A stretch of DNA of 64,000 bases, taken from Flagellimonas flava (GTDB lineage Bacteria; Bacteroidota; Bacteroidia; Flavobacteriales; Flavobacteriaceae). The notes beneath the pieces were generated by a model. That model was given only the letters and a program-made list of their open reading frames with translations. It was not told the origin of the DNA and searched no databases. Positions 46,053-55,001 of the stretch are shown in pieces. Location of the stretch: NCBI RefSeq assembly GCF_900129665.1, contig NZ_FQWL01000001.1:1116001-1180000 (forward strand), given 5' to 3'. The position numbers and the translations under genes are program-made. Numbering within the stretch: the first letter of the stretch is position 1; every line of letters begins with the position of its first letter.

Positions 46053-47609
46053 ATGAGAATCATTTTCGTTGCCTTAATCGGACTGGCATTTTCATGCAAT
46101 TCTTCCCAAAAGACGGTTAGCCCCCAAGCTTCCCCAAAACAGGACATAGATCCTGTCGCATATGCAGAGACCATAACCCAAGAAGAACTCAAAGAACACC
46201 TCTACACTTATGCTTCCGATGAGTTCGAAGGAAGGGACACGGGCTCTCCAGGACAGAAAAAAGCAGTGGAATACCTAAGAAAGGAATACCAGGGATTGGA
46301 GATTCCCGCTGCCAAACCAGATGGCGATTATTTCCAAAAAGTTCCTTTGGAAATAGCGCAAGTTCCCGAAGGAAGCATCACTATAAATGGTTCTAATTTC
46401 GAGCTTGGAGACAATGTCCTAACTTTTTCTGAAGCAAAGGGAACCTTTACACAAGTGGTATATGCCGGCTTTGGTGTTGAAACTGAAAATTACTCAGATT
46501 ATTCAGGTTTGGATGTGAAAGGAAAACTCGTTTTGATAAAAGCCGGCGAACCCAAAAACGCTGACGGAACTTATACTGTATCGGGAACTGATGAGAAATC
46601 CGTTTGGAGCAATATGAGTGAAGCTATGGGTAAAAAGTCCAATTTAGCTGCGGAAAAAGGTGCCAAAGGTGTTCTCTACTTTGATGATGGCAACTTTTCC
46701 CGGTTTAAAGGGTATTTTAACTTTATGAAGACCAACAAACGAGGTCAGATGAGTCTGAAGGAAGAAACTTCCGATAGTTTTATCATCTTACTCAACAAAA
46801 CTTCGGCAACCACACTTAAATCAGATATTGATTCCGATAATACTCCATCTGATCTATCTGTAGAACTTGAGCTTCAAATATCAAGTGCAAACAAGCTTAT
46901 CGACTCGGAAAACGTAGCGGCCATCATCAAAGGTTCGGAAAAACCAGAGGAATATCTAGTAATATCTTCCCATTTGGATCATATTGGAATTACTGCGGAT
47001 GGTCAAATTAACAATGGTGCGGACGACGATGGCTCTGGAAGCGTTGCCTTGTTGGAAATTGCAGAAGCCTTCAAAAAAGCTGCCGATGCCGGTAAGGGAC
47101 CTAAGCGCTCCATTGTATTTTTGCATGTCACCGGAGAAGAAAAGGGATTGTTGGGGTCCCGCTATTACACAGATTTTGATCCTATTTTGCCCTTGGAGCA
47201 AACCGTTGCTAACCTCAACATTGACATGATAGGAAGAATTGATCCCAAAAAGGGTGGAGATGGGAATTACCTATATCTCATTGGTTCTGACAAACTCAGC
47301 ACTGAACTACATGAACTTTCGGAGGAGGTCAATGAAAAATACATCAATATGGAGTTCGATTATACGTATAACGACGAGAACGATCCCAACAGGTTCTACT
47401 ATAGAAGTGATCACTACAATTTTGCCAAAAACAACATTCCCATAATATTTTACTTCAACGGAACACACGAAGATTATCATAGACCTGGGGATACACCTGA
47501 TAAAATCAATTATGATCTATTGGAAACTCGGACACGTTTGGTATTCTATACCGCTTGGGAAGTAGCAAACAGGGAAAATCGTCCTGCCGTGGACAAACCG
47601 GCAAAATAG
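46053..47609 (+). CDS. M28 family lipoprotein aminopeptidase
   Basis: 518 residues from ATG 46053: MRIIFVALIGLAFSC, with a lipobox Cys at about 15. A protease-associated (PA) domain (about 130-240, GVETENYSDYSGLDVKGKLVLIKAG) is inserted before the zinc peptidase. Metal ligands are HLDHIG (His), NNGADDDGSG (Asp), TGEEKGLLGSRYY (Glu) and RSDHYNF (His). These aminopeptidases trim peptides in the periplasm or at the surface. A longer frame from 45888 has 55 extra residues without family similarity and begins far from a signal peptide, so the later start is chosen. A bidirectional terminator follows. Confidence 0.88.
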   Translation: MRIIFVALIGLAFSCNSSQKTVSPQASPKQDIDPVAYAETITQEELKEHLYTYASDEFEGRDTGSPGQKKAVEYLRKEYQGLEIPAAKPDGDYFQKVPLEIAQVPEGSITINGSNFELGDNVLTFSEAKGTFTQVVYAGFGVETENYSDYSGLDVKGKLVLIKAGEPKNADGTYTVSGTDEKSVWSNMSEAMGKKSNLAAEKGAKGVLYFDDGNFSRFKGYFNFMKTNKRGQMSLKEETSDSFIILLNKTSATTLKSDIDSDNTPSDLSVELELQISSANKLIDSENVAAIIKGSEKPEEYLVISSHLDHIGITADGQINNGADDDGSGSVALLEIAEAFKKAADAGKGPKRSIVFLHVTGEEKGLLGSRYYTDFDPILPLEQTVANLNIDMIGRIDPKKGGDGNYLYLIGSDKLSTELHELSEEVNEKYINMEFDYTYNDENDPNRFYYRSDHYNFAKNNIPIIFYFNGTHEDYHRPGDTPDKINYDLLETRTRLVFYTAWEVANRENRPAVDKPAK

Positions 47610-47633
47610 CAACAGCATCCCGTCAAAGGCACA

Positions 47634-47664
47634 AAAAAAGCCCTTCCATCTGGAAGGGCTTTTT
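47634..47664. terminator. Bidirectional terminator between M28 gene and tRNA-His
   Basis: AAAAAGCCCTTCCA (47636-47649) pairs with TGGAAGGGCTTTTT (47651-47664). A-rich and T-rich ends flank it, so it terminates the peptidase gene (+) and the tRNA (-). Confidence 0.85.
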
Positions 47665-47668
47665 GTTG

Positions 47669-47743
47669 GGTGGAAGACCGGGTTCGAACCGGCGACCTCT
47701 GGAACCACAATCCAGCGCTCTAACCAACTGAGCTACAACCACC
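47669..47743 (-). tRNA. tRNA-His (anticodon GTG)
   Basis: 75 bases. The extra 5' G (G-1) faces a discriminator C, the mark of tRNA-His. D-arm GCTC-GAGC, anticodon arm CTGGA-TTGTGGT-TCCAG with anticodon GTG, variable loop AGGTC and T-arm GCCGG-TTCGAAC-CCGGT. No full 3' CCA is encoded. The acceptor stem as read has two U-U mismatches (pairs 5-68 and 6-67): GTGGTTG against CTTCCAC. A strong promoter lies just upstream. Confidence 0.92.
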
Positions 47744-47757
47744 ATTTAAAGCGGAGG

Positions 47758-47787
47758 CAAAAATACTTCTTTTATTATTTCTGTCAA
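47758..47787 (-). promoter_or_regulatory. Bacteroidota sigma-70-type promoter of tRNA-His
   Basis: On the minus strand, TTG, exactly 19 bases, then TATTTTTG. This fits the Bacteroidota -33/-7 consensus (TTG-N19-TAnnTTTG) fully. The -7 box ends 15 bases before the tRNA 5' end, as expected for a short leader. Confidence 0.75.
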
Positions 47788-47998
47788 AGGAAATTCAAGT
47801 TTAGCCTACATAAAGTTTGCATTCAAATTATACCGATTTCCCATTTCCTCAAGAACCAGAAAACCATGCAAATCTTCAAAAACATCGACGAAATACACTT
47901 TTACGGGGATAAAACACACATATTTCGCGTGTTCACAACATTTAATTCCGATTACTTTATGACAAAAGTATTTTTACAAATCATAGTTTAAAGTACCA

Positions 47999-50083
47999 AT
48001 GTCCCGAAAATTACGACCTCAAAAACCATGGTTCATCCTACAAAAAGTCCTGCTGCTTGTTGGCCTGTTTCTGTTTTCAATTTCGATGCATGGACAGTTG
48101 AGCCAAAGAGACAGTTTGGGTTTTAAACTAAAGCGACTGGAATCTACCCAAAGATTCAATCCGAAGGATACAACGCACATCAATTTATTGATTGAATTTG
48201 CCCATGCCCACCGGTTCTTTAGCAGTGACAGTTTATATGCCATAAACCAAAAAGCTTCGGAGCTGTGCAAGGCAATCGACTTTAAACATGGGGAAATCAG
48301 GACCCTTGAAAATTTTGGCAGTTATTATTCCGATGCGGGAAATCGTCAAAAGTCAATGGCCATATTCAAAAAAGCCCTGGCCCTCGCAAAAAACATTAAT
48401 GACAAAGAATGTGAGTTGAGTATTATCAACGCACTTTCCAATGACCACTATTACGAAGGTAATGTTGCCGAAGCGCTCAATTTATACCTAAAAGGTATTG
48501 ATTTGGCCAAACAGGTCAACAGTCAGGATATGCTGTCCATCCTCAATGAAAATATCGCCAGCCTTTATGCGGATCAGAAAGATTTTAAGAACGCTGAGAT
48601 TTTCTACGATACCGTACAAGCCATCAATAGGAAATTAGGCAATGAAATCTTTCATGCCGAAACACAAAGCAATATGGCTTCCATGTACAAGGACGCAAAA
48701 AACTTTGAACATGCCATGTTCAATGTGAACAAGAGTATAGCCATTTTTGAAAAACATAAGATATATGATTGGCTGGCCTATGCCTACCAGGTAAAAGGGA
48801 GTATCTATCTAGAGCAGGAAAAATACCAATGGGCCTTGTATTGGTTTGATCAAAGTAATTTGTTGCACAATGACCTGGATGATAATCGGGAGAAAGTTAA
48901 ACTGCTGAACGGAATGGCCCAGGTATATCTGGGACTGGGAAGGGATAGTTTATCCTTGGCCTATGCCAATGACGGGCTTAAATTGTCAAAACAAATAAAA
49001 TCTCTTCAGGGAGAAAAGGAGTGCTCGGAGACACTTTATAAATTACATAAAAGTCAAGGTGATACAAATGCCGCACTAATTCATCTAGAAACCTTTACCA
49101 GTCTTTCGGATTCGCTCTCTAAAGACAAAAATCGACAAAGTCTTTCCCTCTTGGAGACCAAATTACAGTATCAACAAGAAAAAAGGGAACTGATAGCTGC
49201 AAATGAAATGGCCTTGGCCAAGCAGCGGACCTATATTTACTTTGCGGTAATCATTTTATTGATCTTAAGTGGAATTACCTTTATGGTGCGTCGCAGTGCC
49301 CGTATCCAAAAGAAATTGAATGTTGAGCTCCATCAAAAATCTGAGGTGGTCAGCCAAAGGGAATCACAGCTAAATGAAATCAACAAGACTAAGACCAAGC
49401 TTTTTTCCATTATCGGACATGACTTAAGAGGGCCCATTGGAGCATTGCAAGGCATGTTGAAGCTGTTTACGGAAGGAGAAATTACCAAGGATGAGTTTCT
49501 TTCCTTCATCCCCAAATTCAAGTCCGATGTGGAAAACATATCCTTTGCATTGAACAATCTATTGTCATGGGGTCAGACACAGCTTAATGGGGTAGCTACA
49601 AAGCCTAAACGAATTTCGTTGGATAAGTTGGTAAGCAGCAACATTCAGCTTTTATCGGAAGTAGCCTCTGCCAAATCAATTAAAATCATCAATCAATTGC
49701 CAGAAAACCCTTTGGGTTGGGCAGATCAGCACCATATAGATATCGTCATTCGAAACTTATTGAGCAACGCCATAAAATTCACTCCAGAAAACGGACTTAT
49801 AACCATTGAAGCCGAAGAAAAACGTAAAGTGTGGCAAATTATGATCCGGGATACAGGGATCGGTATGAACACCGAGATACAAAAGAAAATCTTTACGGAC
49901 TCAACCAACATAACCACTTACGGTACCAATAATGAAAAAGGTACTGGGTTGGGGCTCTCTCTCTGTAAAGAGATGATTTTGAAAAACAATGGGGAAATCT
50001 GGGTCGAAAGTATTATTCGGAAAGGAACCACCTTTTTCTTCACCATTCCAAAGGCAGAGAAACGGTACCAACAAGCCAGTTAA
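47999..50083 (+). CDS. TPR-containing sensor histidine kinase (HisKA type)
   Basis: 694 residues. Signal peptide (about 1-32), TPR helices (about 60-400), one transmembrane helix (about 411-430), linker, then HisKA with H474 in FSIIGHDLRGPIGALQ and the HATPase domain with NLLSNAIKFTP (N box, 586-596), DTGIGM, and GTGLGLSLCKEM. TPRs in the periplasm would sense a ligand. The kinase type (HisKA with DLRGP) is of the group that often acts with other partners; no response regulator gene lies next to it. Its stop TAA directly abuts that of bshB1 on the opposite strand. Confidence 0.87.
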   Translation: MSRKLRPQKPWFILQKVLLLVGLFLFSISMHGQLSQRDSLGFKLKRLESTQRFNPKDTTHINLLIEFAHAHRFFSSDSLYAINQKASELCKAIDFKHGEIRTLENFGSYYSDAGNRQKSMAIFKKALALAKNINDKECELSIINALSNDHYYEGNVAEALNLYLKGIDLAKQVNSQDMLSILNENIASLYADQKDFKNAEIFYDTVQAINRKLGNEIFHAETQSNMASMYKDAKNFEHAMFNVNKSIAIFEKHKIYDWLAYAYQVKGSIYLEQEKYQWALYWFDQSNLLHNDLDDNREKVKLLNGMAQVYLGLGRDSLSLAYANDGLKLSKQIKSLQGEKECSETLYKLHKSQGDTNAALIHLETFTSLSDSLSKDKNRQSLSLLETKLQYQQEKRELIAANEMALAKQRTYIYFAVIILLILSGITFMVRRSARIQKKLNVELHQKSEVVSQRESQLNEINKTKTKLFSIIGHDLRGPIGALQGMLKLFTEGEITKDEFLSFIPKFKSDVENISFALNNLLSWGQTQLNGVATKPKRISLDKLVSSNIQLLSEVASAKSIKIINQLPENPLGWADQHHIDIVIRNLLSNAIKFTPENGLITIEAEEKRKVWQIMIRDTGIGMNTEIQKKIFTDSTNITTYGTNNEKGTGLGLSLCKEMILKNNGEIWVESIIRKGTTFFFTIPKAEKRYQQAS

Positions 50084-50806
50084 TTAGATTAGGGCATCCA
50101 AGTTATCCACAGCCACGTAGCGTTCCACATTAAAACCTTCAGCATACTCCACACCAACCAATCTTCCCATGTCCCTTGCTCTATAGGTAACACTATCTAT
50201 AAAGTTCTTGCTGCTTATAGGTGTTTCGGGCTCATCACTTTTTGGATCAAAGAATTGTGAACCGTACGCCAAAATAGCCTCATTCTTTTTTTCGATAAAA
50301 CCAGTTACATCCACCACAAAGTCGGGTTCCAAGTTTTTCCATTGGATGAAGTGGTACACAGCTCTGGGTCTCCATGCTTCCTGCCATTCATCCTCACCCT
50401 CCATTTTTGTATCTATTTTAACCAGCCCACTCAAAAAACAGGCATCGCTAACTAACTTACTTCCCTTGCCATGATCTATATGACGGTCATCCACCGCATT
50501 GCACAAAACAACCTCTGGTCGGAACTTTCGAATCATTTTGATGATTTCCATTTGGTGCTCCTTGTCATTTATAAAGAAGCCATCCGCGAACTGCATGTTT
50601 TCGCGAACCGCCACACCTAAAATCTGACCGGCCTTGGCCGCTTCTCGGTCCCTTATTTCAGCAGTGCCCCGAGTTCCCAATTCACCTCTGGTCAAATCTA
50701 TAATTCCAACTTTTTTACCTCTGGAAACTTCTTTGGCGATGGTGCCCCCGGCACCTAACTCAGCGTCATCAGGATGCGCTCCAAATACTAGAATATCTAA
50801 TTTCAT
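50084..50806 (-). CDS. bshB1: Bacillithiol biosynthesis deacetylase BshB1
   Basis: 240 residues, LmbE/PIG-L fold. GAHPDDAELGAGGT near the N-terminus gives the zinc ligands His11 and Asp14; the third histidine is in the HIDHGKGSKL segment. Also DLTRGELGTRGTAEIRDREA, typical of the BshB1 group. It deacetylates GlcNAc-malate in bacillithiol synthesis in the cytosol. bshA and bshC are not in the window. The trans-sulfuration gene ends 9 bp upstream, so the two may share a transcript. Confidence 0.9.
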   Translation of the reverse strand: MKLDILVFGAHPDDAELGAGGTIAKEVSRGKKVGIIDLTRGELGTRGTAEIRDREAAKAGQILGVAVRENMQFADGFFINDKEHQMEIIKMIRKFRPEVVLCNAVDDRHIDHGKGSKLVSDACFLSGLVKIDTKMEGEDEWQEAWRPRAVYHFIQWKNLEPDFVVDVTGFIEKKNEAILAYGSQFFDPKSDEPETPISSKNFIDSVTYRARDMGRLVGVEYAEGFNVERYVAVDNLDALI

Positions 50807-50815
50807 GAATTTCTG

Positions 50816-51985
50816 CTATGCATGCACCCGCATGGATTTAACCTTGGCAATGGCTTGCTCTATATCTCCCTTTAGGTCTTCAAAATCCTCAATTCCTAAC
50901 GAAAACCGAACCAAAGAATCTTTGATGCCTTGTTTTGTGCGATCCTCCGGGCTCATAAGTGCATGGGAGGTCTTTACAGGTGAAGACACCGTGCTTTCCA
51001 CACCGGCCAAACTCATTGAGGGTTTTATTAATTTAAGATGTTTAAAAAACAGGGTCACGTCTATTTCCTGATTCAGTTCAAAGGATAGCATGCCACCAAA
51101 GTCCTTCATTTGGGCTTTGGCCAACTCATGGTCTGGATGTTTCATCAAACCTGGATAATATACCTTTTCTATATCTGGACTTTGCTCGAGATAGGTTGCA
51201 ATTCGTTGTGCATTGGAATTTTGTGCCTTTACCCTTAGTCCCATCGTTTTAAGGCTTCGCTCCAATAACCAAACGGTATAGTCGCTCAAACTTCCTCCAA
51301 AGCAGATGGCAGTCTGAAACACCTTTTCCATATTTTCTTCTGTAGAGGCAATTACCCCAGCACAGATGTCTGAGTGTCCTCCCATGTACTTGGTGGCACT
51401 ATGTATCACCAAATCAATTCCAAAATCCACTGGGTTTTGATTGATGGGGCTGGCAAAGGTATTGTCTATCATTGTCATGATCCCATGTCTCTTAGCTACC
51501 TCGGCAACACCGTTCAAATCGGTAATCGTCAATAACGGATTGGAAGGGGTTTCCACATAAATCACCTTGGTATTCGACCGGATTTCCTTTTCAAAATCTG
51601 AGGCTCTCCATCCATCGGTAAATGAATAGCTTATTCCAAAACGCTCCAACTGGGTCACTGCGAAATTATAGGTACCTCCGTATAGGGTCTGTTGAAAAAT
51701 TATGTGGTCTCCGGCCTGTAAAAAAGTCATCAAGGCAGTACTGATGGCAGCCATCCCACTTCCGAAAATCATGGCCTTTTCCGTATGTTCCAACGCAGCC
51801 AGTTTTTTGCCTAGTGCTTCTTGATTGGGCGTATTGAAATAGCGAGGATATCTTTTGACATCCACCTCCTCAAACGCATACGATGTACTCATATACAATG
51901 GGGAGGTGGCGCCTTTATATAACTTATCCTCTACACTACCGGTGTGGGTGCAAATCGTATTGGTGCCTTTTTGTTCCGAAGCCAT
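50816..51985 (-). CDS. Trans-sulfuration PLP enzyme (cystathionine gamma-synthase/lyase family)
   Basis: 389 residues, Cys/Met metabolism PLP family. YEFFQRYPRYFNTPNQEALGKKLAALE-type segment near the N-terminus, GSGMAAISTAL PLP-phosphate region, and the PLP lysine in HSATKYMGGH (about 197). Specificity (cystathionine synthase, cystathionine lyase or methionine gamma-lyase) cannot be fixed from motifs alone. The adjacent downstream bacillithiol deacetylase gene suggests a link to cysteine supply. GTG/ATG start region: ATG 51985. Confidence 0.85.
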   Translation of the reverse strand: MASEQKGTNTICTHTGSVEDKLYKGATSPLYMSTSYAFEEVDVKRYPRYFNTPNQEALGKKLAALEHTEKAMIFGSGMAAISTALMTFLQAGDHIIFQQTLYGGTYNFAVTQLERFGISYSFTDGWRASDFEKEIRSNTKVIYVETPSNPLLTITDLNGVAEVAKRHGIMTMIDNTFASPINQNPVDFGIDLVIHSATKYMGGHSDICAGVIASTEENMEKVFQTAICFGGSLSDYTVWLLERSLKTMGLRVKAQNSNAQRIATYLEQSPDIEKVYYPGLMKHPDHELAKAQMKDFGGMLSFELNQEIDVTLFFKHLKLIKPSMSLAGVESTVSSPVKTSHALMSPEDRTKQGIKDSLVRFSLGIEDFEDLKGDIEQAIAKVKSMRVHA

Positions 51986-52022
51986 ATCCTAAAAAATGTT
52001 TAGGATAAAGATACGAAACCAC

Positions 52023-53432
52023 CTATACTTGGACCTTTTTCCAATTCCCTTTTTTAAACCAAACAATCGCCATGATGGCTAGCAACATTTCTGCAGCCGT
52101 GATGGCCACAAAAACTCCAGTTGCGCCCCAATCCAAAACGAGGGCCGCCACGTAGGCAATGGGCAATTGGAACATCCAAAAGGAAAAGAAATTGATTTTG
52201 GTAGGTGTCTTGGTATCCCCTGCCCCGTTAAATGCCTGGGAAACCACCATGCCATACGCGTAAAACACATAGCCCACCGCTATAATCTGCAAGCAACGTG
52301 AACCACTTTCCACTACGCTGGGCGTATCATTAAAAAGTGAAATTATGGTTTTAGCAAACAATAGGTAGATCAAGGAAACCAAGCCCATAAAGTAGGCATT
52401 GTACTTCCCGGTTTTCCATACAGATATCTCTGCCCTTTCCGGTTGCTGGGCACCCAAATTCTGCCCTACCAAGGTGGCCGCAGCATTGCTCATACCCCAA
52501 GCCGGCATCAAGGTGAACATGATAACCCTGATGGCAATGGTATAGCCCGCCAACACCTCACTACCAAACTCGGACATGATGCGCATTAGAAATACCCAGC
52601 TGGAGGTCCCTATTAGAAACTGGGCTATCCCGCCCAAAGATACCTTGATCAAATTGACCATAACCTTTACGTTGACTACAAGGTCTTTCAACGCCAATTT
52701 GATTTTACTCCAACCAAAGAACAAAATTCCAAGTTGGAAGATGACCGCACTTCCCCTACCAATATTGGTGGCTATTGCAGCCCCCATAACACCATACTCA
52801 GGAACAGGTCCCCAACCAAAAATGAAAATGGGGTCCAAAATAATATTGAGTCCGTTGGAAAGCACTAAGGCCCACATCGCTATGGATGCATCACCCGCAC
52901 CCCTAAAAATCGCATTGATCAAAAATAGAAGCATTATGGTGATGTTGCCTCCGATCAAGAATCGGGTATATCCGCTACCTTCGGCAATGAGGTCGGGCTC
53001 ACCTCCCATCAATGCCAAGATCTCCTCGGCATATAGAAGTCCAACTATACCCAATAGTATGGAGATAAGAATACCTAGGCCTATGGCCTGCACAGCGGCA
53101 ACCCTTGCTCCCTGGACATCTTTTTCACCTATTCTACGAGCTACCACTGCGGTAGCGGCCATACTTAGTCCTATGGCAAGGGCATAAATAAGGGTTATTA
53201 CAGATTCCGTCAACCCAATTGTGGCCACTGCATTAACGCTAACTTGGGATACATAGGCAATATCCACAATGGCAAAGATGGATTCCATCAGCATTTCCAA
53301 AATCATGGGAATGGAAAGCATAAAGATGGCCTTTCGGATACTTCCTGTAGTAAACTCAGTTTCTTTACCGGTTACAGCGGTCCAGAAATAGCTAAAAAAT
53401 TTCTTAAGGGATAATTTATTTGATTGTGTCAT
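52023..53432 (-). CDS. MATE family efflux transporter
   Basis: 469 residues from ATG 53432, 12 hydrophobic helices. MATE signatures include the first-half AIFMLSIPMILEMLMESIF and an internal repeat LVGQNLGAQQPERAE (about 330). A substrate cannot be read; Na+ or H+ driven drug/metabolite export is the general role. A longer frame begins at TTG 53465; the ATG with the typical cytosolic start MTQSNKLSLKKFFS is preferred. A 7-bp hairpin (53476-53493) lies in its leader. Confidence 0.87.
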   Translation of the reverse strand: MTQSNKLSLKKFFSYFWTAVTGKETEFTTGSIRKAIFMLSIPMILEMLMESIFAIVDIAYVSQVSVNAVATIGLTESVITLIYALAIGLSMAATAVVARRIGEKDVQGARVAAVQAIGLGILISILLGIVGLLYAEEILALMGGEPDLIAEGSGYTRFLIGGNITIMLLFLINAIFRGAGDASIAMWALVLSNGLNIILDPIFIFGWGPVPEYGVMGAAIATNIGRGSAVIFQLGILFFGWSKIKLALKDLVVNVKVMVNLIKVSLGGIAQFLIGTSSWVFLMRIMSEFGSEVLAGYTIAIRVIMFTLMPAWGMSNAAATLVGQNLGAQQPERAEISVWKTGKYNAYFMGLVSLIYLLFAKTIISLFNDTPSVVESGSRCLQIIAVGYVFYAYGMVVSQAFNGAGDTKTPTKINFFSFWMFQLPIAYVAALVLDWGATGVFVAITAAEMLLAIMAIVWFKKGNWKKVQV

Positions 53433-53610
53433 TTTAAAAGAATTATGTGTAAAAAAAGAAGGCAAACGTCACTCTACCGAAAAGTCTTTCGGTTAGTTCT
53501 TCGGCACAAAGGCCAATGTGACATCTATAGCGGACATAATTCTTATAACTTCATGATGGTGCAAAGATGCTAAAAAAAGTATTACCATCACCATTTCCAT
53601 ATTTTTTTTA

Positions 53611-53639
53611 ATGAAAATTTTGAAATTTCAAAGTTTCAT
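53611..53639. repeat. Imperfect palindrome upstream of the M14 peptidase
   Basis: The core TTTGAAATTTCAAA (53619-53632) is a perfect 14-bp palindrome; outer ATGAAA and TTTCAT arms at 53611 and 53634 extend it with a 1-bp offset. The location, 50 bp before the chosen start, suggests a protein binding site. Confidence 0.35.
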
Positions 53640-53688
53640 GGTCAATTTACAGAAGCTCCCTGTAAGTAAAACAATAAAAAATCTTCGC

Positions 53689-54996
53689 ATGAAAACCACA
53701 CTTCGTCTACTTGCCGTTTTAATGCTCCTTTTAGTATACGCTTGTAAAAATTCTGCATCCCCTGTATACGAAACTACGGCCAAAAACAGTACCGAAAAGG
53801 GATATCAGGGCCAAAAACAAAGTGCTATTGTTCCTACTGTCAACAAACCTGTCCAAAAGCAATGGAAGGGGATTTGGTCTTTTGATGATGAAACCACCTT
53901 CTTTTCCAATGATTTCGACGGAGCAAGACTCAACGGAGTCTCTGTTGACGGCAATGACCATTATACTGTTTGGATAACTGCCGAAAATACCCCAATCAAT
54001 GTAAGTCCGTGGTACGCTTTCAAGGTGTGGACCAAAAACCCAAGAGAAATCACGGTAAAGTTGTTGTACCAGGATTCCAGAAGTCGGTATTTTCCAAAAT
54101 TGAGTGCCGATGGCATCCATTTTAAACCCATCGACAGCACTGCTTATAAAGCAATAAATCCCGGGGAGGGCGAATTTGGGATCAAAGCTGCGCCAGAATC
54201 GGTAGAACTGACCCTATCCGTGACCGAAAATCCACTTTGGGTCACAGCCCAAGAACTCTACACCTCTAAACGAGTGAAGAGCTGGATAGATTCGTTGGCC
54301 ACAAAACCCTATGTGTCAATCCAAGAAATTGGGCGATCCATAGAATCGCGTCCTATCCATCTTATGGAAATCGATGAAGTTACCTCATCAAAAAAAGCCT
54401 TGATGATCATCTCACGTCAGCACCCACCAGAAGTCACCGGATTTATCGCCATGAAATCTTTCATGGAAACGATTAGCGGGGAGAGTGAGCTAGCCAAAAA
54501 GTTCCGCGCAGAACACACGGTCTTTGCGGTTCCACTGATGAATCCGGATGGGGTGGATAACGGCCACTGGAGGCATAGCATGGGGGGAATTGACCTCAAC
54601 AGGGACTGGCAGAACTTTAACCAGCCCGAGACAAGAAGCGTACGGGACTTTCTAAAAAGTAAAAGTGCAAACGGATATGAATTTGTCTTTGGGGCCGATT
54701 TTCACTCCACTTGGGACGATATTTACTACCCAGTTGACACGCTGTTTAGCGGACAAAAGGGCAAAATCGTTTTTGATTGGATCAAAAAGATAAGTGATAG
54801 GCTACCCCAAAAGAAAACCAACGTAAGACCTTCCAAACGCATTAAACCCACCATGGTTTCCAGTGCGTTCTTCTATGTCAATTACAATATGCCCGCCATA
54901 GTATTTGAACTTGGGGATGATACCCCGAGACCCTTTTTAAAGGAGAAAGGAAAAGTGGCAGCGGAAGAACTAATGCGTCTCTTACTGGAAGAATAA
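53689..54996 (+). CDS. M14 family zinc carboxypeptidase lipoprotein
   Basis: 435 residues from ATG 53689; signal with lipobox LLVYAC, so an anchored lipoprotein. An N-terminal beta domain (about 40-200) precedes the M14 catalytic domain with RQHPPEVTG (His, Glu zinc ligands, about 244-247), the GGIDLNRDWQNF region, HSTWDDIYYP (third His) and the catalytic Glu in VFELGDD near the end. Such enzymes remove C-terminal residues from peptides or amide-linked groups. A longer frame from 53611 crosses the palindrome and lacks a signal. Convergent with the CcsA gene, 5 bp apart. Confidence 0.85.
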   Translation: MKTTLRLLAVLMLLLVYACKNSASPVYETTAKNSTEKGYQGQKQSAIVPTVNKPVQKQWKGIWSFDDETTFFSNDFDGARLNGVSVDGNDHYTVWITAENTPINVSPWYAFKVWTKNPREITVKLLYQDSRSRYFPKLSADGIHFKPIDSTAYKAINPGEGEFGIKAAPESVELTLSVTENPLWVTAQELYTSKRVKSWIDSLATKPYVSIQEIGRSIESRPIHLMEIDEVTSSKKALMIISRQHPPEVTGFIAMKSFMETISGESELAKKFRAEHTVFAVPLMNPDGVDNGHWRHSMGGIDLNRDWQNFNQPETRSVRDFLKSKSANGYEFVFGADFHSTWDDIYYPVDTLFSGQKGKIVFDWIKKISDRLPQKKTNVRPSKRIKPTMVSSAFFYVNYNMPAIVFELGDDTPRPFLKEKGKVAAEELMRLLLEE

Positions 54997-55001
54997 CTCC
55001 C

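Noticed and set aside
47866..47991. Possible 41-residue peptide between tRNA-His and the second kinase gene
   Set aside because: It has no start context and an unremarkable composition without hydrophobic or repeat features; the region is simply the kinase upstream DNA.
52576..53187. 203-codon frame opposite the MATE gene
   Set aside because: It is the complement of transmembrane coding sequence and has no plausible protein features.
53476..53493. Hairpin ACCGAAA-AGTC-TTTCGGT upstream of the MATE gene
   Set aside because: The stem is only 7 bp and no T-run follows on either strand, so it is not a terminator; no riboswitch pattern seen.
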